NCBI RefSeq assembly: GCF_001298445.1
Contig: NZ_CP012036.1
Span: 5,487,690 to 5,551,689, forward strand
DNA from: Nostoc piscinale CENA21
GTDB taxonomy: Bacteria > Cyanobacteriota > Cyanobacteriia > Cyanobacteriales > Nostocaceae
Reading direction: 5' to 3'
Length of the DNA stretch: 64,000 nt
Shown: positions 46,170 to 55,163 of the stretch, piece after piece
Position numbering within the stretch: the first letter of the stretch is position 1
Layout of the letters: each line of letters opens with the position of its first letter
Notes under the pieces: model-generated
The model's input: the letters and a program-made list of their open reading frames with translations, nothing else
The model's database searches: none
What the model was told of the DNA's origin: nothing
Translations under genes and position numbers: made by a program

Positions 46170-46299
46170 CGTTTTGTGCTGTAGGTGTGTTTTGCTAGAC
46201 AAGTTTATGGTTGTGCGCTGATGTGGGAATTGTATCTCCCATTTGTACCATTCAAATGGTACATTCTGCACATTATGAAGTAGATTTTAACAAGAGGGG

Positions 46300-46348
46300 C
46301 TAGAGGCTAGGGATTAGAGGCTAGGGGTTAGGGATTAGAGACTTGGGG
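46300..46348. repeat. Seven tandem heptamers (CTAGAGG/CTAGGGG type)
   Basis: ctagagg, ctaggga, ttagagg, ctagggg, ttaggga, ttagaga and cttgggg are consecutive 7-mers. An inverted array of the same unit is at 46470-46511, so the pair could form a large hairpin across the divergent spacer. Confidence 0.7.
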
Positions 46349-46469
46349 AGTGATACTATCTCACAACCCAATATAAGTAAAAAATGTTTTTACCTGACAC
46401 GCCTACACCCTATTTCAAGACAGCCACTCATAAGAAAATCTCACAACCAAATCTGAAAAATGTTCTTCT

Positions 46470-46511
46470 CTAGCCCCTAGCACCTAAACTCTAGCCCCTA
46501 GCCTCTAACCT
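46470..46511. repeat. Six tandem heptamers, inverted relative to 46300-46348
   Basis: ctagccc, ctagcac, ctaaact, ctagccc, ctagcct and ctaacct are consecutive 7-mers. They are the reverse complement type of the array about 120 bp to the left. Confidence 0.7.
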
Positions 46512-46569
46512 CTATTTTCAACCTAAACGTTAAAATAAACCCATCACTACCAGATGCAGTCATCTCCTC

Positions 46570-47274
46570 ATGTCCCTCGCCAAAGAACTAGAAACTCCTC
46601 AAGCAACCTCAGAAGATGTTATCGTTCCTCCAGGTGATTTATACAGCGACGAACCTCCCTTGGAAACAGAACTGCATCTCCGGCAAATAATTTTACTTTT
46701 TAAATGCTTAGAGTGGTTGTGGCGAGACAGAAACGATTTCTACGCGGCTGGAAATCTGACTATTTACTACAGTTGGAATAAACGCAAAGATGAACACTTC
46801 CGGGGGCCAGATTTTTTCGTCGTGCTGGATACAGAGCGTAGAACTCGCAAAAGTTGGGTCGTTTGGGAGGAAGAAGGGAAATATCCCAATGTAATTTTAG
46901 AGATTCTTTCGGAATCAACGGCGAAAACAGATAAAGATTTAAAGAAAAAACTCTACCAAGATACTTTTCGCACACCTGATTATTTTTGGTTCGACCCAGA
47001 AACTCAAGAATTTGCCGGATTTCATTTAGTTGATGGTCAATACCAAGTTCTAGAACCCAATGCACAAGGACATTTGTGGAGTCAGCAGTTAGGTTTATAC
47101 TTGGGGATTCATGAAGGACTATTGCGATTTTTTACACCAGTAGGGCTATTAGTTCCAACACCAGAAGAAGCCGCAGAATTTGAATGTCAGCAAAAAGAAC
47201 TAGCGCAAGCACGAGCCGAAAAGTTAGCAGCGAAACTACGGGAATTAAATATCGACCCAGAGACGATTGATTAA
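46570..47274 (+). CDS. Uma2 family (DUF820) putative endonuclease
   Basis: This 234-residue member of the PD-(D/E)XK-like Uma2 family is hugely expanded in cyanobacteria, where its function is unknown. Family motifs are FRGPDFFVVLDTERRTRKSW (PD motif), PNVILEILSESTAKTD (E-I-L-S), DLKKKLYQDTFRTPDYFWFD and the Arg/Lys-rich C-terminal helix QKELAQARAEKLAAKL. It sits between heptamer arrays, as many Uma2 genes do in repeat-rich spacers. ATG 46570 is the natural start. Confidence 0.88.
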   Translation: MSLAKELETPQATSEDVIVPPGDLYSDEPPLETELHLRQIILLFKCLEWLWRDRNDFYAAGNLTIYYSWNKRKDEHFRGPDFFVVLDTERRTRKSWVVWEEEGKYPNVILEILSESTAKTDKDLKKKLYQDTFRTPDYFWFDPETQEFAGFHLVDGQYQVLEPNAQGHLWSQQLGLYLGIHEGLLRFFTPVGLLVPTPEEAAEFECQQKELAQARAEKLAAKLRELNIDPETID

Positions 47275-47275
47275 T

Positions 47276-47310
47276 AGGTGATAGGTTACAGGTTACAGGT
47301 TACAGGTGAT
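47276..47310. repeat. Five tandem heptamers (AGGTTAC type)
   Basis: aggtgat, three aggttac and a final aggtgat run directly after the Uma2 stop. This is a symmetric, 35-bp array. Confidence 0.75.
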
Positions 47311-47375
47311 AGTAAAGGTTACTGAGTGAAGTCGAAGTACACCCTCATATCCTTACACCCTTAATTTTGATTATT

Positions 47376-48545
47376 ATGCGAACGATCGCCGAAATTAATG
47401 AAAAAATCAGCCGCCAGCGTGCAGTAGTTTTAACAGTTGAAGAAGTCAAAGCACGAGTCGCAGAAGTTGGTGTCAGCAAAGTTGCTAAAGAAGTTGATGT
47501 GATTACGACCGGCACATTTGAGCCAATGGAGTCTAGCGGTGCAATTCTTAATCTCGGACACACTGACCCCCCGATTAAAATTCGTCGTTGTTGGATAGAT
47601 GGCGTACCAGCATATACAGGTTTTGGGGCGGTAGATTTATACTTGGGTGCTAGTTGTGCTGTTGATACAATGGACGGTGAAGAAATCCGCGAACGTGGCG
47701 GTGGTCATGTGATTGAAGATTTAATTGCCGGGAAACAAGTACAAGTTAGGGCGCAAGGGCAAGTCACAGATTGTTATCCACGGGCAACTTTTGAAACTAC
47801 GATCACCCGTGATACTATCAATCAATTTTATTTATTCAATCCGCGTAACCTTTATCAAAATTTTATCGTGGGTGTGAATGGTGGCGATCGCCCACTGTTT
47901 ACTTATCTCGGCCCTTTACAACCCCATCTCGGTAACGCTGTCTACTCTAACCCTGGGGCAATTTCGCCTTTATTCAACGACCCCGATTTGCAACTCATTG
48001 GTATTGGGACACGGATTTTCTTAGGTGGCGGCATCGGCTATATCGCTTGGGAAGGAACGCAACACTTCCCTTTACAAAAGCGGTTAGCTAATCGTACACC
48101 AATTGGCCCGGCTGCTACCTTAGCCTTAATTGGTGATGCTAAACAAATGTCAGCCCGTTGGGTGCGTGGTTGTTACTTTAAAAGTTATGGCCCTTCGTTG
48201 ATGTTGGGTGTGGGGATACCATTCCCCGTATTAAATGAAACTGTCGTTGAACACTGTGCAGTACAAGATAAAGATTTAGTCGCGCCCATCGTCGATTTTT
48301 CCATTCCCCGGCGCGTGCGTCCGACCTTTGGGTTGGTGAGTTACGCCCAACTGAAATCCGGGCGACTCACCATCGAAAATAAAACCGTGCGTGCTGCACC
48401 TTTAGCTAGTATGTCCTTATCTCGGCAAGTCGCCGCCGAATTAAAACAATGGATTGCAGCCGGCACTTTTACTCTTACAGAACCAGTCACCCCCATTCCA
48501 ATGGAGCGATCGTTTTTACCCCAAGACCGTTGGACAGATTTTTAG
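47376..48545 (+). CDS. Homocysteine-biosynthesis (HcyBio, DUF39) protein
   Basis: This 389-residue cytosolic protein of the HcyBio family is known from methanogens, where it helps build homocysteine from aspartate semialdehyde and sulfide. Its role in cyanobacteria is not established. Visible features are TTGTFEPMESSGAILNLGHT near the N-terminus, YTGFGAVDLYLGASCAVDT, GGGIGYIAWEGTQHFPLQKR and a CAVQDKDLVAPIVDFSIPRR segment; conserved Cys residues may handle sulfur. No C-terminal CBS or ferredoxin module is fused here, unlike in many archaeal members. Start ATG 47376 is preferred to TTG 47367. Confidence 0.85.
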   Translation: MRTIAEINEKISRQRAVVLTVEEVKARVAEVGVSKVAKEVDVITTGTFEPMESSGAILNLGHTDPPIKIRRCWIDGVPAYTGFGAVDLYLGASCAVDTMDGEEIRERGGGHVIEDLIAGKQVQVRAQGQVTDCYPRATFETTITRDTINQFYLFNPRNLYQNFIVGVNGGDRPLFTYLGPLQPHLGNAVYSNPGAISPLFNDPDLQLIGIGTRIFLGGGIGYIAWEGTQHFPLQKRLANRTPIGPAATLALIGDAKQMSARWVRGCYFKSYGPSLMLGVGIPFPVLNETVVEHCAVQDKDLVAPIVDFSIPRRVRPTFGLVSYAQLKSGRLTIENKTVRAAPLASMSLSRQVAAELKQWIAAGTFTLTEPVTPIPMERSFLPQDRWTDF

Positions 48546-48600
48546 GAAGGCAAAAGGCAAAAGGCAGAAGGCAAAAGTAAAAAAGCAAAAGGCAAAAGAA
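48546..48600. repeat. Low-complexity purine-rich repeat (GGCAAAA units)
   Basis: Repeated ggcaaaa/ggcagaa heptamers follow the HcyBio stop. The complementary T-rich blocks at 48605-48650 can pair with them, making a large stem that separates two convergent genes. Confidence 0.6.
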
Positions 48601-48652
48601 AAGAATTAGCTCTTTACTTTTACCTTTTTACTTTTAACTTTTAACTTTTTCC

Positions 48653-49666
48653 TTACTCTTGTGGTGGCTTTTGTTTTTTAATTGGCTTAGGAACTGGGGC
48701 AGAAGATTTCGGCAGAGGCTTGGATACTGCTGAGGTTTCGCCGCCGCCGATCTTTTTGACTGGGCGTGGGCTGGAACTGTCTCCAGAGCTACGTCTGGGC
48801 GGGAATGGTCGTCGACCACCGCCACCACCACCACGGAAACCACCAGGGCCACCTCTTTGGGGTGGTTTGCGTTTTTTGGGTAAATCCGCGATCGCTTCTG
48901 CTGTTTCTATGGCTAATAAATCACCATCTCGTTTGACTTGGAAATCCCAAAACTTGCCCACAGCTTTAGTCGCTAGGACACCTTTGAGTTTTAATTTAAA
49001 GTATTTTGCTTTTTCATCTTGTTTGCGAGCAGCCTGCTTAATTTTGACAACTAAATTTTTGTCATCAAAAGATTGGTAAACTACTTCGCCACGCACAGAA
49101 AAACCGCCATCGGGAATATCTGATGAAGGTTTAATGTCGCTTTTATCAGTTACAGCAGCATCGGCTTGAGGCAATTCATCATCAGCCGAATCTTGTGCTT
49201 GCTGTTTGGCTAAATTTTCGGGTTCCCATACACCCACAATTTGCAGATGTAAGGCATCAGTCTCTTGCTTAGTACGAGGATAAACTACCCAGAGATGATT
49301 TTTTTCTAAATCAAGGTGATTCTTGACTAAGCTCATAATTCGACCAAGCAGAACAGCTTGGATTTCCACACCATCCGCAGTCAGGAGCGTTCCTTGAGTA
49401 AACTGTTCACTGCTTGCAATGTAGCGACCCCGGACTAACCCGATCGCTCTGTACTGCATTGGTTCGCTGGGTGGTGGAATTGGTTGCTGTCGATTGACTA
49501 AATGAGCATCGTTGGCAATCTCACTAGGGTCAGTAGGCGAATTTTCCGATTCAGAAACAGTAGCTACTACTGTTGTGACATCAAGAGCCGTATCTGTTTC
49601 GGTTTCAGGTTGATTGGACTCAGGCAAATTAGAAGATTCAGGCGAAGGCATCAGGTCGGAATTCAT
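48653..49666 (-). CDS. Hypothetical protein with RGG-like C-terminal tail
   Basis: This is a 337-residue protein. An acidic, Ser/Glu-rich N-terminus (about 1-65) leads to a central beta-rich region (YRAIGLVRGRYIASSEQFTQ, then GTLLTADGVEIQAVLLGR) repeated in a second copy (FSVRGEVVYQSFDDKNLVVK). The low-complexity tail is basic (QRGGPGGFRGGGGGGRRPFP, then PRRSSGDSSSPRPVKK), resembling RGG boxes of RNA-binding proteins. Start ATG 49666 has a perfect AAGGAG site 7-12 bases upstream. Conserved cyanobacterial proteins of this layout exist but their function is not known. RNA binding is inference. Confidence 0.78.
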   Translation of the reverse strand: MNSDLMPSPESSNLPESNQPETETDTALDVTTVVATVSESENSPTDPSEIANDAHLVNRQQPIPPPSEPMQYRAIGLVRGRYIASSEQFTQGTLLTADGVEIQAVLLGRIMSLVKNHLDLEKNHLWVVYPRTKQETDALHLQIVGVWEPENLAKQQAQDSADDELPQADAAVTDKSDIKPSSDIPDGGFSVRGEVVYQSFDDKNLVVKIKQAARKQDEKAKYFKLKLKGVLATKAVGKFWDFQVKRDGDLLAIETAEAIADLPKKRKPPQRGGPGGFRGGGGGGRRPFPPRRSSGDSSSPRPVKKIGGGETSAVSKPLPKSSAPVPKPIKKQKPPQE

Positions 49667-50041
49667 AAAAACTCCTTGCGGCGGAGACACATCCCATTGT
49701 GGGATTTTACTAAAGCAACTGGAAAGCGCGTTTGTGCGGCTGATGAAAGTATATTGTGTTCCACCAAGACACGCGACAACGCCCAATACAATCCTAAAAA
49801 CGCTAAATTTACATTTATACTCTAAATGTTTAATCTAGCGTCTAGACACTAGTTTCGGAAGCATATCATAGGTAAAACTCTGACGGCTCCCCCTAAAGTC
49901 ATCAATTACTTTAGCAGCGTAAATAGTTATTTGTTATAAAATTCACAGACAATTGGCGGTATTCCGCAAAGTTTTGGAAATTTTCACTTTCCAATTTGTG
50001 TCAATGATAATGTCATTAAAGTTCTGGAGAATTATAAAACT
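49667..50041. other. Divergent spacer, 375 bp
   Basis: No gene. It holds promoters of the RGG-like gene (minus) and the TPR gene (plus). A weak A+T block lies at 49925-50035. Nothing more can be supported. Confidence 0.4.
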
Positions 50042-50914
50042 GTGTCTGAAGCGCGTAATCGTTGGATAGTCCGGGTCATCTTGGCATTAGCAGTTCTCAT
50101 GTTTGTGGGTGTATCTATAGTTCCTATTATTGGCGCATTCAATAGCCCGACATCGACAAACCAGAATGCTGCAAATCCTACAGGTAACTTAGCTTCCTCT
50201 GACCAAAAAACCAAATTACAAGACGAAGTACGGGGTTATGAACTAGTTTTACAACGGGAACCTGAAAATCAAACTGCCCTGAAAGGTTTATTACAAGCAC
50301 GTCTACAACTTTTAAGCCTGAATCAAGGTGATGTTCAAGGAGTAATTGCCCCTTTAGAAAAACTAGCTAAACTCAACCCTGAAAGATCAGAATATGGAGT
50401 CCTCCTCGCCCAAGCCAAGCAGCAAATTGGCGATAAAGAAGGAGCCGCCCAAGCATATCGCACAATTCTGGATACTAAACCCGGCGATTTGAAAGCTTTA
50501 CAAGGTATGGTAGCACTGCTCGTAGACCAAAAACGCCCAGAAGCTGCGATCGGTCTATTACAAGAAACTTTAAATAATGCTACCCAAGCTAACACCATCC
50601 AGCCGGGAAGCGTGAATGTAGTTGCTGTGCAGGTGCTACTAGGAAATGTCTATGCAGCCCAAAAACGCTTTCCGCAAGCGATGAATGTCTATGACCAAGC
50701 GATTAAAAAAGATCCCAAGGATTTTCGCCCCGTCTTGGCTAAAGCCATGCTGTTAAAGGAACAAGGCAAAACAACCGAAGCTAAACCTTTGTTTAGTAAT
50801 GCAGCCAGTTTAGCGCCTGCTCAATACCGAGACGAAATTAACAAAGCCGCAACCGCTTCCCCAACTTCTGCGCCTGCTGCATCTGCCGCACCTGCAAGTA
50901 CTCCCAAGCCATAA
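50042..50914 (+). CDS. TPR-repeat protein with N-terminal membrane anchor
   Basis: This 290-residue protein has one hydrophobic helix (IVRVILALAVLMFVGVSIVP, about 9-28) and then five or so tetratricopeptide repeats (for example NPERSEYGVLLAQAKQQIGD and AQKRFPQAMNVYDQAIKKDP) and a low-complexity Ala/Pro/Thr tail. Such proteins serve as scaffolds for complexes at the plasma or thylakoid membrane. The start codon is GTG (50042). A GGAG lies about 18 bases upstream, at a longer distance than usual. The partner is unknown. Confidence 0.82.
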   Translation: MSEARNRWIVRVILALAVLMFVGVSIVPIIGAFNSPTSTNQNAANPTGNLASSDQKTKLQDEVRGYELVLQREPENQTALKGLLQARLQLLSLNQGDVQGVIAPLEKLAKLNPERSEYGVLLAQAKQQIGDKEGAAQAYRTILDTKPGDLKALQGMVALLVDQKRPEAAIGLLQETLNNATQANTIQPGSVNVVAVQVLLGNVYAAQKRFPQAMNVYDQAIKKDPKDFRPVLAKAMLLKEQGKTTEAKPLFSNAASLAPAQYRDEINKAATASPTSAPAASAAPASTPKP

Positions 50915-51007
50915 GAAATTAGGTGGTTTAAGATAACTGTAAAAAATAAATTTTTGGGGGGTTTCTGTCACACGGAACCCCTAATAAATGCCAAAATTTC
51001 CCCGCGC

Positions 51008-51085
51008 TTGTTAATTCAACGCTATCAAGTGCGATTAATTATTTTTTCTCCAGATGACGAGGCGATTATCAAATGGCAAAAGTAG
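51008..51085 (+). pseudogene. Probable 3' remnant of xisH overlapping xisI
   Basis: In the frame ending at TAG 51083-51085 the text reads LLIQRYQVRLIIFSPDDEAI and then IKWQK. This resembles the C-terminus of XisH (pattern QxYQxKLIVxxPxxExIxxWI), which normally stands just upstream of xisI with overlapping ends. The rest of xisH is missing. The stop overlaps the xisI ATG by 13 bases, the arrangement typical of an xisH-xisI pair. Confidence 0.5.
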
Positions 51086-51408
51086 AACAATATCGGCAAC
51101 TTATTCAAGAACTTTTACAAGCTTATAGCGAAATTAAATCTAGTAATGAAGAAGTGGACGCTGAGGTTATTTTTGATCAAGAACATGATCGCTATCAATT
51201 AGTTCATGTCGGCTGGTCAAACAAACGGCGTGTATATGGTTGTGTTTTACATTTAGATATTAAAAACGAAAAAATCTGGATTCAGCATGACGGTACTGAA
51301 GGCGGGATGGCTTATGAACTGACTAGCCGAGGTGTACCTAAACAAGATATTGTCTTGGCTTTTCATTCTCCTTTTAAACGACAATTCACCGAGTTTGCAG
51401 TCGGCTAG
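51073..51408 (+). CDS. xisI: XisI family protein (fdxN element excision controlling factor)
   Basis: This 111-residue member of the XisI family was named for a factor needed to excise the fdxN element in Anabaena heterocysts; many paralogues exist with no excision role. Signatures are YRQLIQELLQAYSE, then DVEVIFDxEHDRYQL-like text (EVIFDQEHDRYQLVHVGW), RRVYGCVLHLDIKNEKIWIQ and HDGTEGGMAYELTSRGVPKQ followed by DIVLAFHSP. Its usual partner XisH is reduced to a tail here, so it is probably an orphan. Confidence 0.9.
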   Translation: MAKVEQYRQLIQELLQAYSEIKSSNEEVDAEVIFDQEHDRYQLVHVGWSNKRRVYGCVLHLDIKNEKIWIQHDGTEGGMAYELTSRGVPKQDIVLAFHSPFKRQFTEFAVG

Positions 51409-51623
51409 TACAACAAGGCAAAAGTAAAAGGGCAAAAGGAAAAAGAAAGAATAACGATACCACAAGCCTTTTAGCAATTTTTTATGCTCTGTTTATTTAC
51501 GCCGACCTGTACTATTACCCTTTTGAATTTTGAAAGAGCTTATTGATAAGCTTTTCTGCACTCCATTTGTAGATAATTATTTTTCAAATTGGTATTACAA
51601 ATGACCCAGGACAAATGACAACC

Positions 51624-52028
51624 TTAATTTACACTTCCTAAATTGCTGAAGATTTCAATTAAATTACCATCGGGGTCACGAAAATGAGCGGTGCGGAGTC
51701 CCCACGCTGGGCGGTCTAAAGGTTGGGTGACAATTACAACATTGCGTTCTTTGAGTTTTTCGTACACGTCATCAACATTGTCAACGGCGAAAATCAAAGC
51801 CATTTTATTGTGACAGTCTGAAGCGGAAGGTAAATAAGCACTGGGAATTGCTTCCGCCATGAAATCTTTTCTAAATAAGGCTAATTTGAGGCTATCTCCG
51901 GTGTGTAACTCAGCATAGCCACTATTTTCATCGCCCCAATCAATCCAAAAGCCTAATACGTCACGGTAGAAGAAGAAACAATCTTTGTAGTTGTTTACTA
52001 ACAGCCTGATATGTGTTAATTGAAGCAT
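51624..52028 (-). CDS. VOC/glyoxalase-fold protein
   Basis: This 134-residue protein is a vicinal oxygen chelate domain: LQLTHIRLLVNNYKDCFFFY at the N-terminus, DVLGFWIDWGDENSGYAEL, and RTAHFRDPDGNLIEIFSNL at the end, with metal ligands of the usual H..E type. Reactions of this fold include glyoxalase I, dioxygenases and antibiotic resistance; none can be assigned here. It lies 30 bp after the miaE stop on the same strand and may share its transcript. Confidence 0.85.
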   Translation of the reverse strand: MLQLTHIRLLVNNYKDCFFFYRDVLGFWIDWGDENSGYAELHTGDSLKLALFRKDFMAEAIPSAYLPSASDCHNKMALIFAVDNVDDVYEKLKERNVVIVTQPLDRPAWGLRTAHFRDPDGNLIEIFSNLGSVN

Positions 52029-52057
52029 GATAAATAAAATATCTATTAGTGAATATA

Positions 52058-52657
52058 CTAACTGTGAATTCTTGGCTCTGGATGCAAGTTTACCAGGATA
52101 TCGCTTTCAATAATTGCTAACTCATCAAGTCTTTGCTGAACGATTTCGCGCTCAAAGTAAGTATCTGCTAAAACCCAGTATGTACCAAAATGTCTGGCTT
52201 CTGATGCCATTAAGCTTTTATAAAATTTAGCTAATTCTGGTTCTGGACAATGTGTGGCTAACAGTCCTAGTCTTTCGTGGCTGCGGGCTTCTATTAAGCC
52301 GGTGACGAGTAAAGAATCTAAAAAACGGTCTGGTTCGTTGGGACGGACTGCGGCTTTCAAACCTGCACCATAGGGAGGCGGTGATAAGGGTGCAAGGGGG
52401 ATGTTGCGACGTTCTAGCCACTGGTTGACGAGTTCAAAGTGTTCTAATTCTTCACGAGCGATCGCAGTTAATTCCCTGACCATTTTAGTATTAGAAGGAT
52501 AGCGAAACATAAAATTTAACGCCACTCCGGCGGCTTTGCGTTCGCAGTGGGAATGGTCAAGCAAAATAATATCTAAATTTGCGATCGCTTGTTCTATCCA
52601 AGCATCAGAGGTGGGTTGCTTGAGGGTGTTGATAGTCGGTAATCCAGAAGTAAGCAC
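52058..52657 (-). CDS. miaE: tRNA-(ms2io6A37) hydroxylase MiaE-type
   Basis: This 199-residue di-iron enzyme of the MiaE family hydroxylates the isopentenyl side chain of 2-methylthio-N6-isopentenyladenosine 37 in tRNA. The ferritin-like four-helix bundle is visible through its iron ligands: LLDHSHCERKAAG, AREELEHFELV, LIEARSHERLG and ASEARHFG (Glu/His pairs ExxH). Length is normal. It is the first gene of a likely operon with the VOC protein. Expression cannot be judged from sequence. Confidence 0.9.
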   Translation of the reverse strand: MLTSGLPTINTLKQPTSDAWIEQAIANLDIILLDHSHCERKAAGVALNFMFRYPSNTKMVRELTAIAREELEHFELVNQWLERRNIPLAPLSPPPYGAGLKAAVRPNEPDRFLDSLLVTGLIEARSHERLGLLATHCPEPELAKFYKSLMASEARHFGTYWVLADTYFEREIVQQRLDELAIIESDILVNLHPEPRIHS

Positions 52658-52783
52658 AGGCTAAAACAATAAAAATGGCAATCCTGCTGAGTATCCCAGC
52701 AACTCGATTGTAATAGTGAATGGGGTGAATTAGGGTGTGCGATCGCTGAAGAGGCTGGGTATAAAGGTGCGGGGGTGTAATAC

Positions 52784-52818
52784 CAATTCACAATTCGCAA
52801 TTCGCAATTCGCAATTGA
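52784..52818. repeat. Five tandem heptamers (CAATTCG)
   Basis: caattca, three caattcg and caattga occur in register. This is a 35-bp array with the same five-unit layout as 47276-47310 but with another sequence. Confidence 0.75.
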
Positions 52819-53327
52819 TAAATCCTGACTTGACAGGGGTTTCTGGGTTTGGATCTGTATCAGAATTTTAGTGAAATGGTGTAAGGGTGTAGGGGTTGAT
52901 TTAAGTTAATTCTTTATTACTATTTTGTTATTCAAAACCTATGCTTATCAAAGAGGTAGGCGAAGAATAACAGATTTCTATTGAATGTTGGCAAAATTTT
53001 AAGTAAATCACCAAAGCATAGTAATTTTCCTATGTTGTTACAGAAACATTGTGGTTGAAGTTTATCAATCCTACTTTCTTAGGAGAAATTATATATATGC
53101 TTTGGTGCTTTTGTAGCGGATATTTCCGCCATAAGGGTAAAAGTAAAGGGCTTTTAAAGAATATAATAGCCATTCAGAAATTACTGTATCAGCCCGCACA
53201 GTTTTTGAGATTACTGACTAAATTTTGTCTAACGATCCCCATGTCAACAAAACTGTATAATTTCGCCAAGTTTGCCTGATTAATTATCATTAATTTTCTG
53301 TATCGATTCATAACTAAATACAAAATT
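52819..53327. other. AT-rich spacer between miaE and the truncated SDR
   Basis: No gene is supported. A 76-codon frame (53049-53279) lacks any family signal and partly overlaps the SDR end region. Confidence 0.4.
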
Positions 53328-53953
53328 TTACCAAGCAATTGGTTGGCGATCGCGGAAAAATCCTCCAGTAGCACCATCATCTGGAAGGGTTGCCAGCCAT
53401 ACGATTGTGTCAACTCCTTGTTCTGGTGTACGTGGTGCATTTGCGCCACCCATATCAGTTTTTACCCAACCAGGACACACAGAATTAACTAATATATTTG
53501 TGCCAGTTAATTCACTAGCAAAAATTCGGGTGACGGCATTTAAAGCTGTTTTAGAAATGCGGTATCCAGGAGAACCTCCTTCCATATCTGTTAACTGTCC
53601 CATCCCTGAAGAAACATTTACTATTCGCCCATAATTATGGTCTTTCATTAAGGGAATTAATGCTTGAGTAACACGCACTACACCAAAAACATTTGTATCA
53701 ATTGTTGTCTGCAAAGTATCAATTTTTGTATTCAGAATGCTGTTGCTTCCAGCTTGACTATCAATATAGATACCAGCATTATTTACTAGTGCATCAACTT
53801 TGCCAAACTGCTGCCGAATAAACTCAGCTAAACTTTGACTACTTTCATCACTGCTAACATCCAAAGGATAAGCAATGACATCTAAACCCTCAGCCTGTAA
53901 CTTTTGCGCTGCGGCTTGACCTTTAGCCTCATCCCGGCTGGTGAGAATTACTT
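53328..53953 (-). pseudogene. Short-chain dehydrogenase, 5' end lost at IS630 insertion
   Basis: The coding part runs from the IS630 boundary (KVILTSRDEAKGQAAAQKLQ) through LDVSSDESSQSLAEF, VDALVNNAGIYIDSQAGSN, GRIVNVSSGMGQ with the catalytic Ser and YRISKTALNA with Tyr-x3-Lys, to NSVCPGWVKTDMG and the stop. About 35 N-terminal residues, with the TGxxxGIG coenzyme site, are missing; they are not found on the other side of the element. A start at 53864 (MDVSSDESSQ) would give a protein without the NAD site. The gene is inactivated. Confidence 0.85.
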
Positions 53954-55096
53954 TATATAGGAATCATATTTGATTTTTGAAAAAAAACAAGAGATAATAC
54001 GGAGACAGGTAATAAGTATAAGGAAGAACAATGCTGAATCAGCACTTGCAGCAGGCGATCGCTGAACTAGAGGAATTTATAGTTCAAAATATAAATGCCC
54101 GTGAAGCGAGAAAAGGATTAGCAGTAAAGCTGGTTTATCAAGGTTACTTATATGAGGAAATCAAGAAAATTCTTGGTGTTTCACTTGGTTCAATAACAGG
54201 TTGGAAACAAGTATATGAGGAGAATGGTGTTGATGGTCTAAGACTAAATTATAAAGGAAGAAAAAGCTATTTGAGTAATGAGCAGCGAGAGGAAGTATTG
54301 AGTTGGCTTCAAACAAAGGATTATTGGGAAATAGGAGAATTAGAGTATAAACTAGCTTTTGAATACGATGTAGTTTACGAAACGAAAAAAAGTTACTACG
54401 ATTTGTTTAAAGCAGCAGGAATAAGTTGGAAAAAAAACACGAAAAGTTAACCCAAAAGCCGACCCAAGATGCTGTTGATGCAAAAAAAAGAGATTGAAAC
54501 ATTGTTGGAAAACAACCGGAGCGAAATTGAAACAGGTAAATTAAGAGTGCTACTGATTGATGAATGTCATTTAATGTGGGGAGACTTAAGTGGTTATATA
54601 TGGGGTAAAACAGACCAAGAAATTATGGTTCCGGTGGTCAATGAACGAGAGAAACAAACATATTATGGAGCCATTGACTATCTTCAAGGAGAATTAATAC
54701 TTAAAACTTATGATGCTGGAAATTCCCAAAATACGATTGATTATCTACGTTATTTGCTAGATGAGTCTCCTAATCAGCAATTATTAATTTTTGGGATGGT
54801 GCTAGTTACCATCGTTCTCAAGAAATTAAGAATTTTTGGATGAACTGAATAAAGGACTTTCAACTGACCAGTGGAAAATACACTGCGTTCGTTTTGCTCC
54901 TAATTGTCCAACACAAAACCCTATTGAGGATGTTTGGTTGCAAGCCAAAACCTGGGTTCGACGTTTTTGTGCTTTGCTCCCTTCATTTTCTCATTTAAAA
55001 TGGATGTTTGAATGGTTTATCCGTCACACTACCTTTGATTTTCCCACTCTTCAGATGTACGGAGCTTTTTCAAAAATCAAATATTAGTCCTATATA
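53954..55096. mobile_element. IS630-family insertion sequence (decayed copy)
   Basis: Terminal inverted repeats of 31 bp are at 53954-53984 and 55066-55096 (TATATAGGA, then ATATTTGATTTTTGAAAAA, two mismatches). The ends fall on TATATA, which fits the TA target preference of IS630. Length is about 1.14 kb. The single transposase gene inside is frameshifted several times. The left end cuts a dehydrogenase gene; the missing part is not on the right, so DNA was lost with or after insertion. Confidence 0.9.
54031..55087 (+). pseudogene. IS630-family transposase, broken
   Basis: The N-terminal helix-turn-helix part is intact (54031-54450: AREARKGLAVKLVYQGYLYE, ILGVSLGSITGWKQVYEENG). After a stop comes the DDE core (54469-54843: VLLIDECHLMWGDLSGYIWG, first Asp) and, in a third frame (54836-55087), FAPNCPTQNPIEDVWLQAK with the final Glu. 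The second Asp (WDGASYH) is reached only by adding a T to the run near 54791, and a second T is missing near 54833. An extra A in 54430-54437 adds to the damage. It may be a natural relic or partly sequencing error. Confidence 0.85.
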
Positions 55097-55163
55097 GACG
55101 AGACGGACAGGAAAATGCTACTGATTTTTGGTTACAGCAGGTTAAATTTCATAGTGCAAAGTT

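Noticed and set aside
46300..47310. CRISPR-like array
   Set aside because: Units are contiguous heptamers without spacers and no cas gene is nearby.
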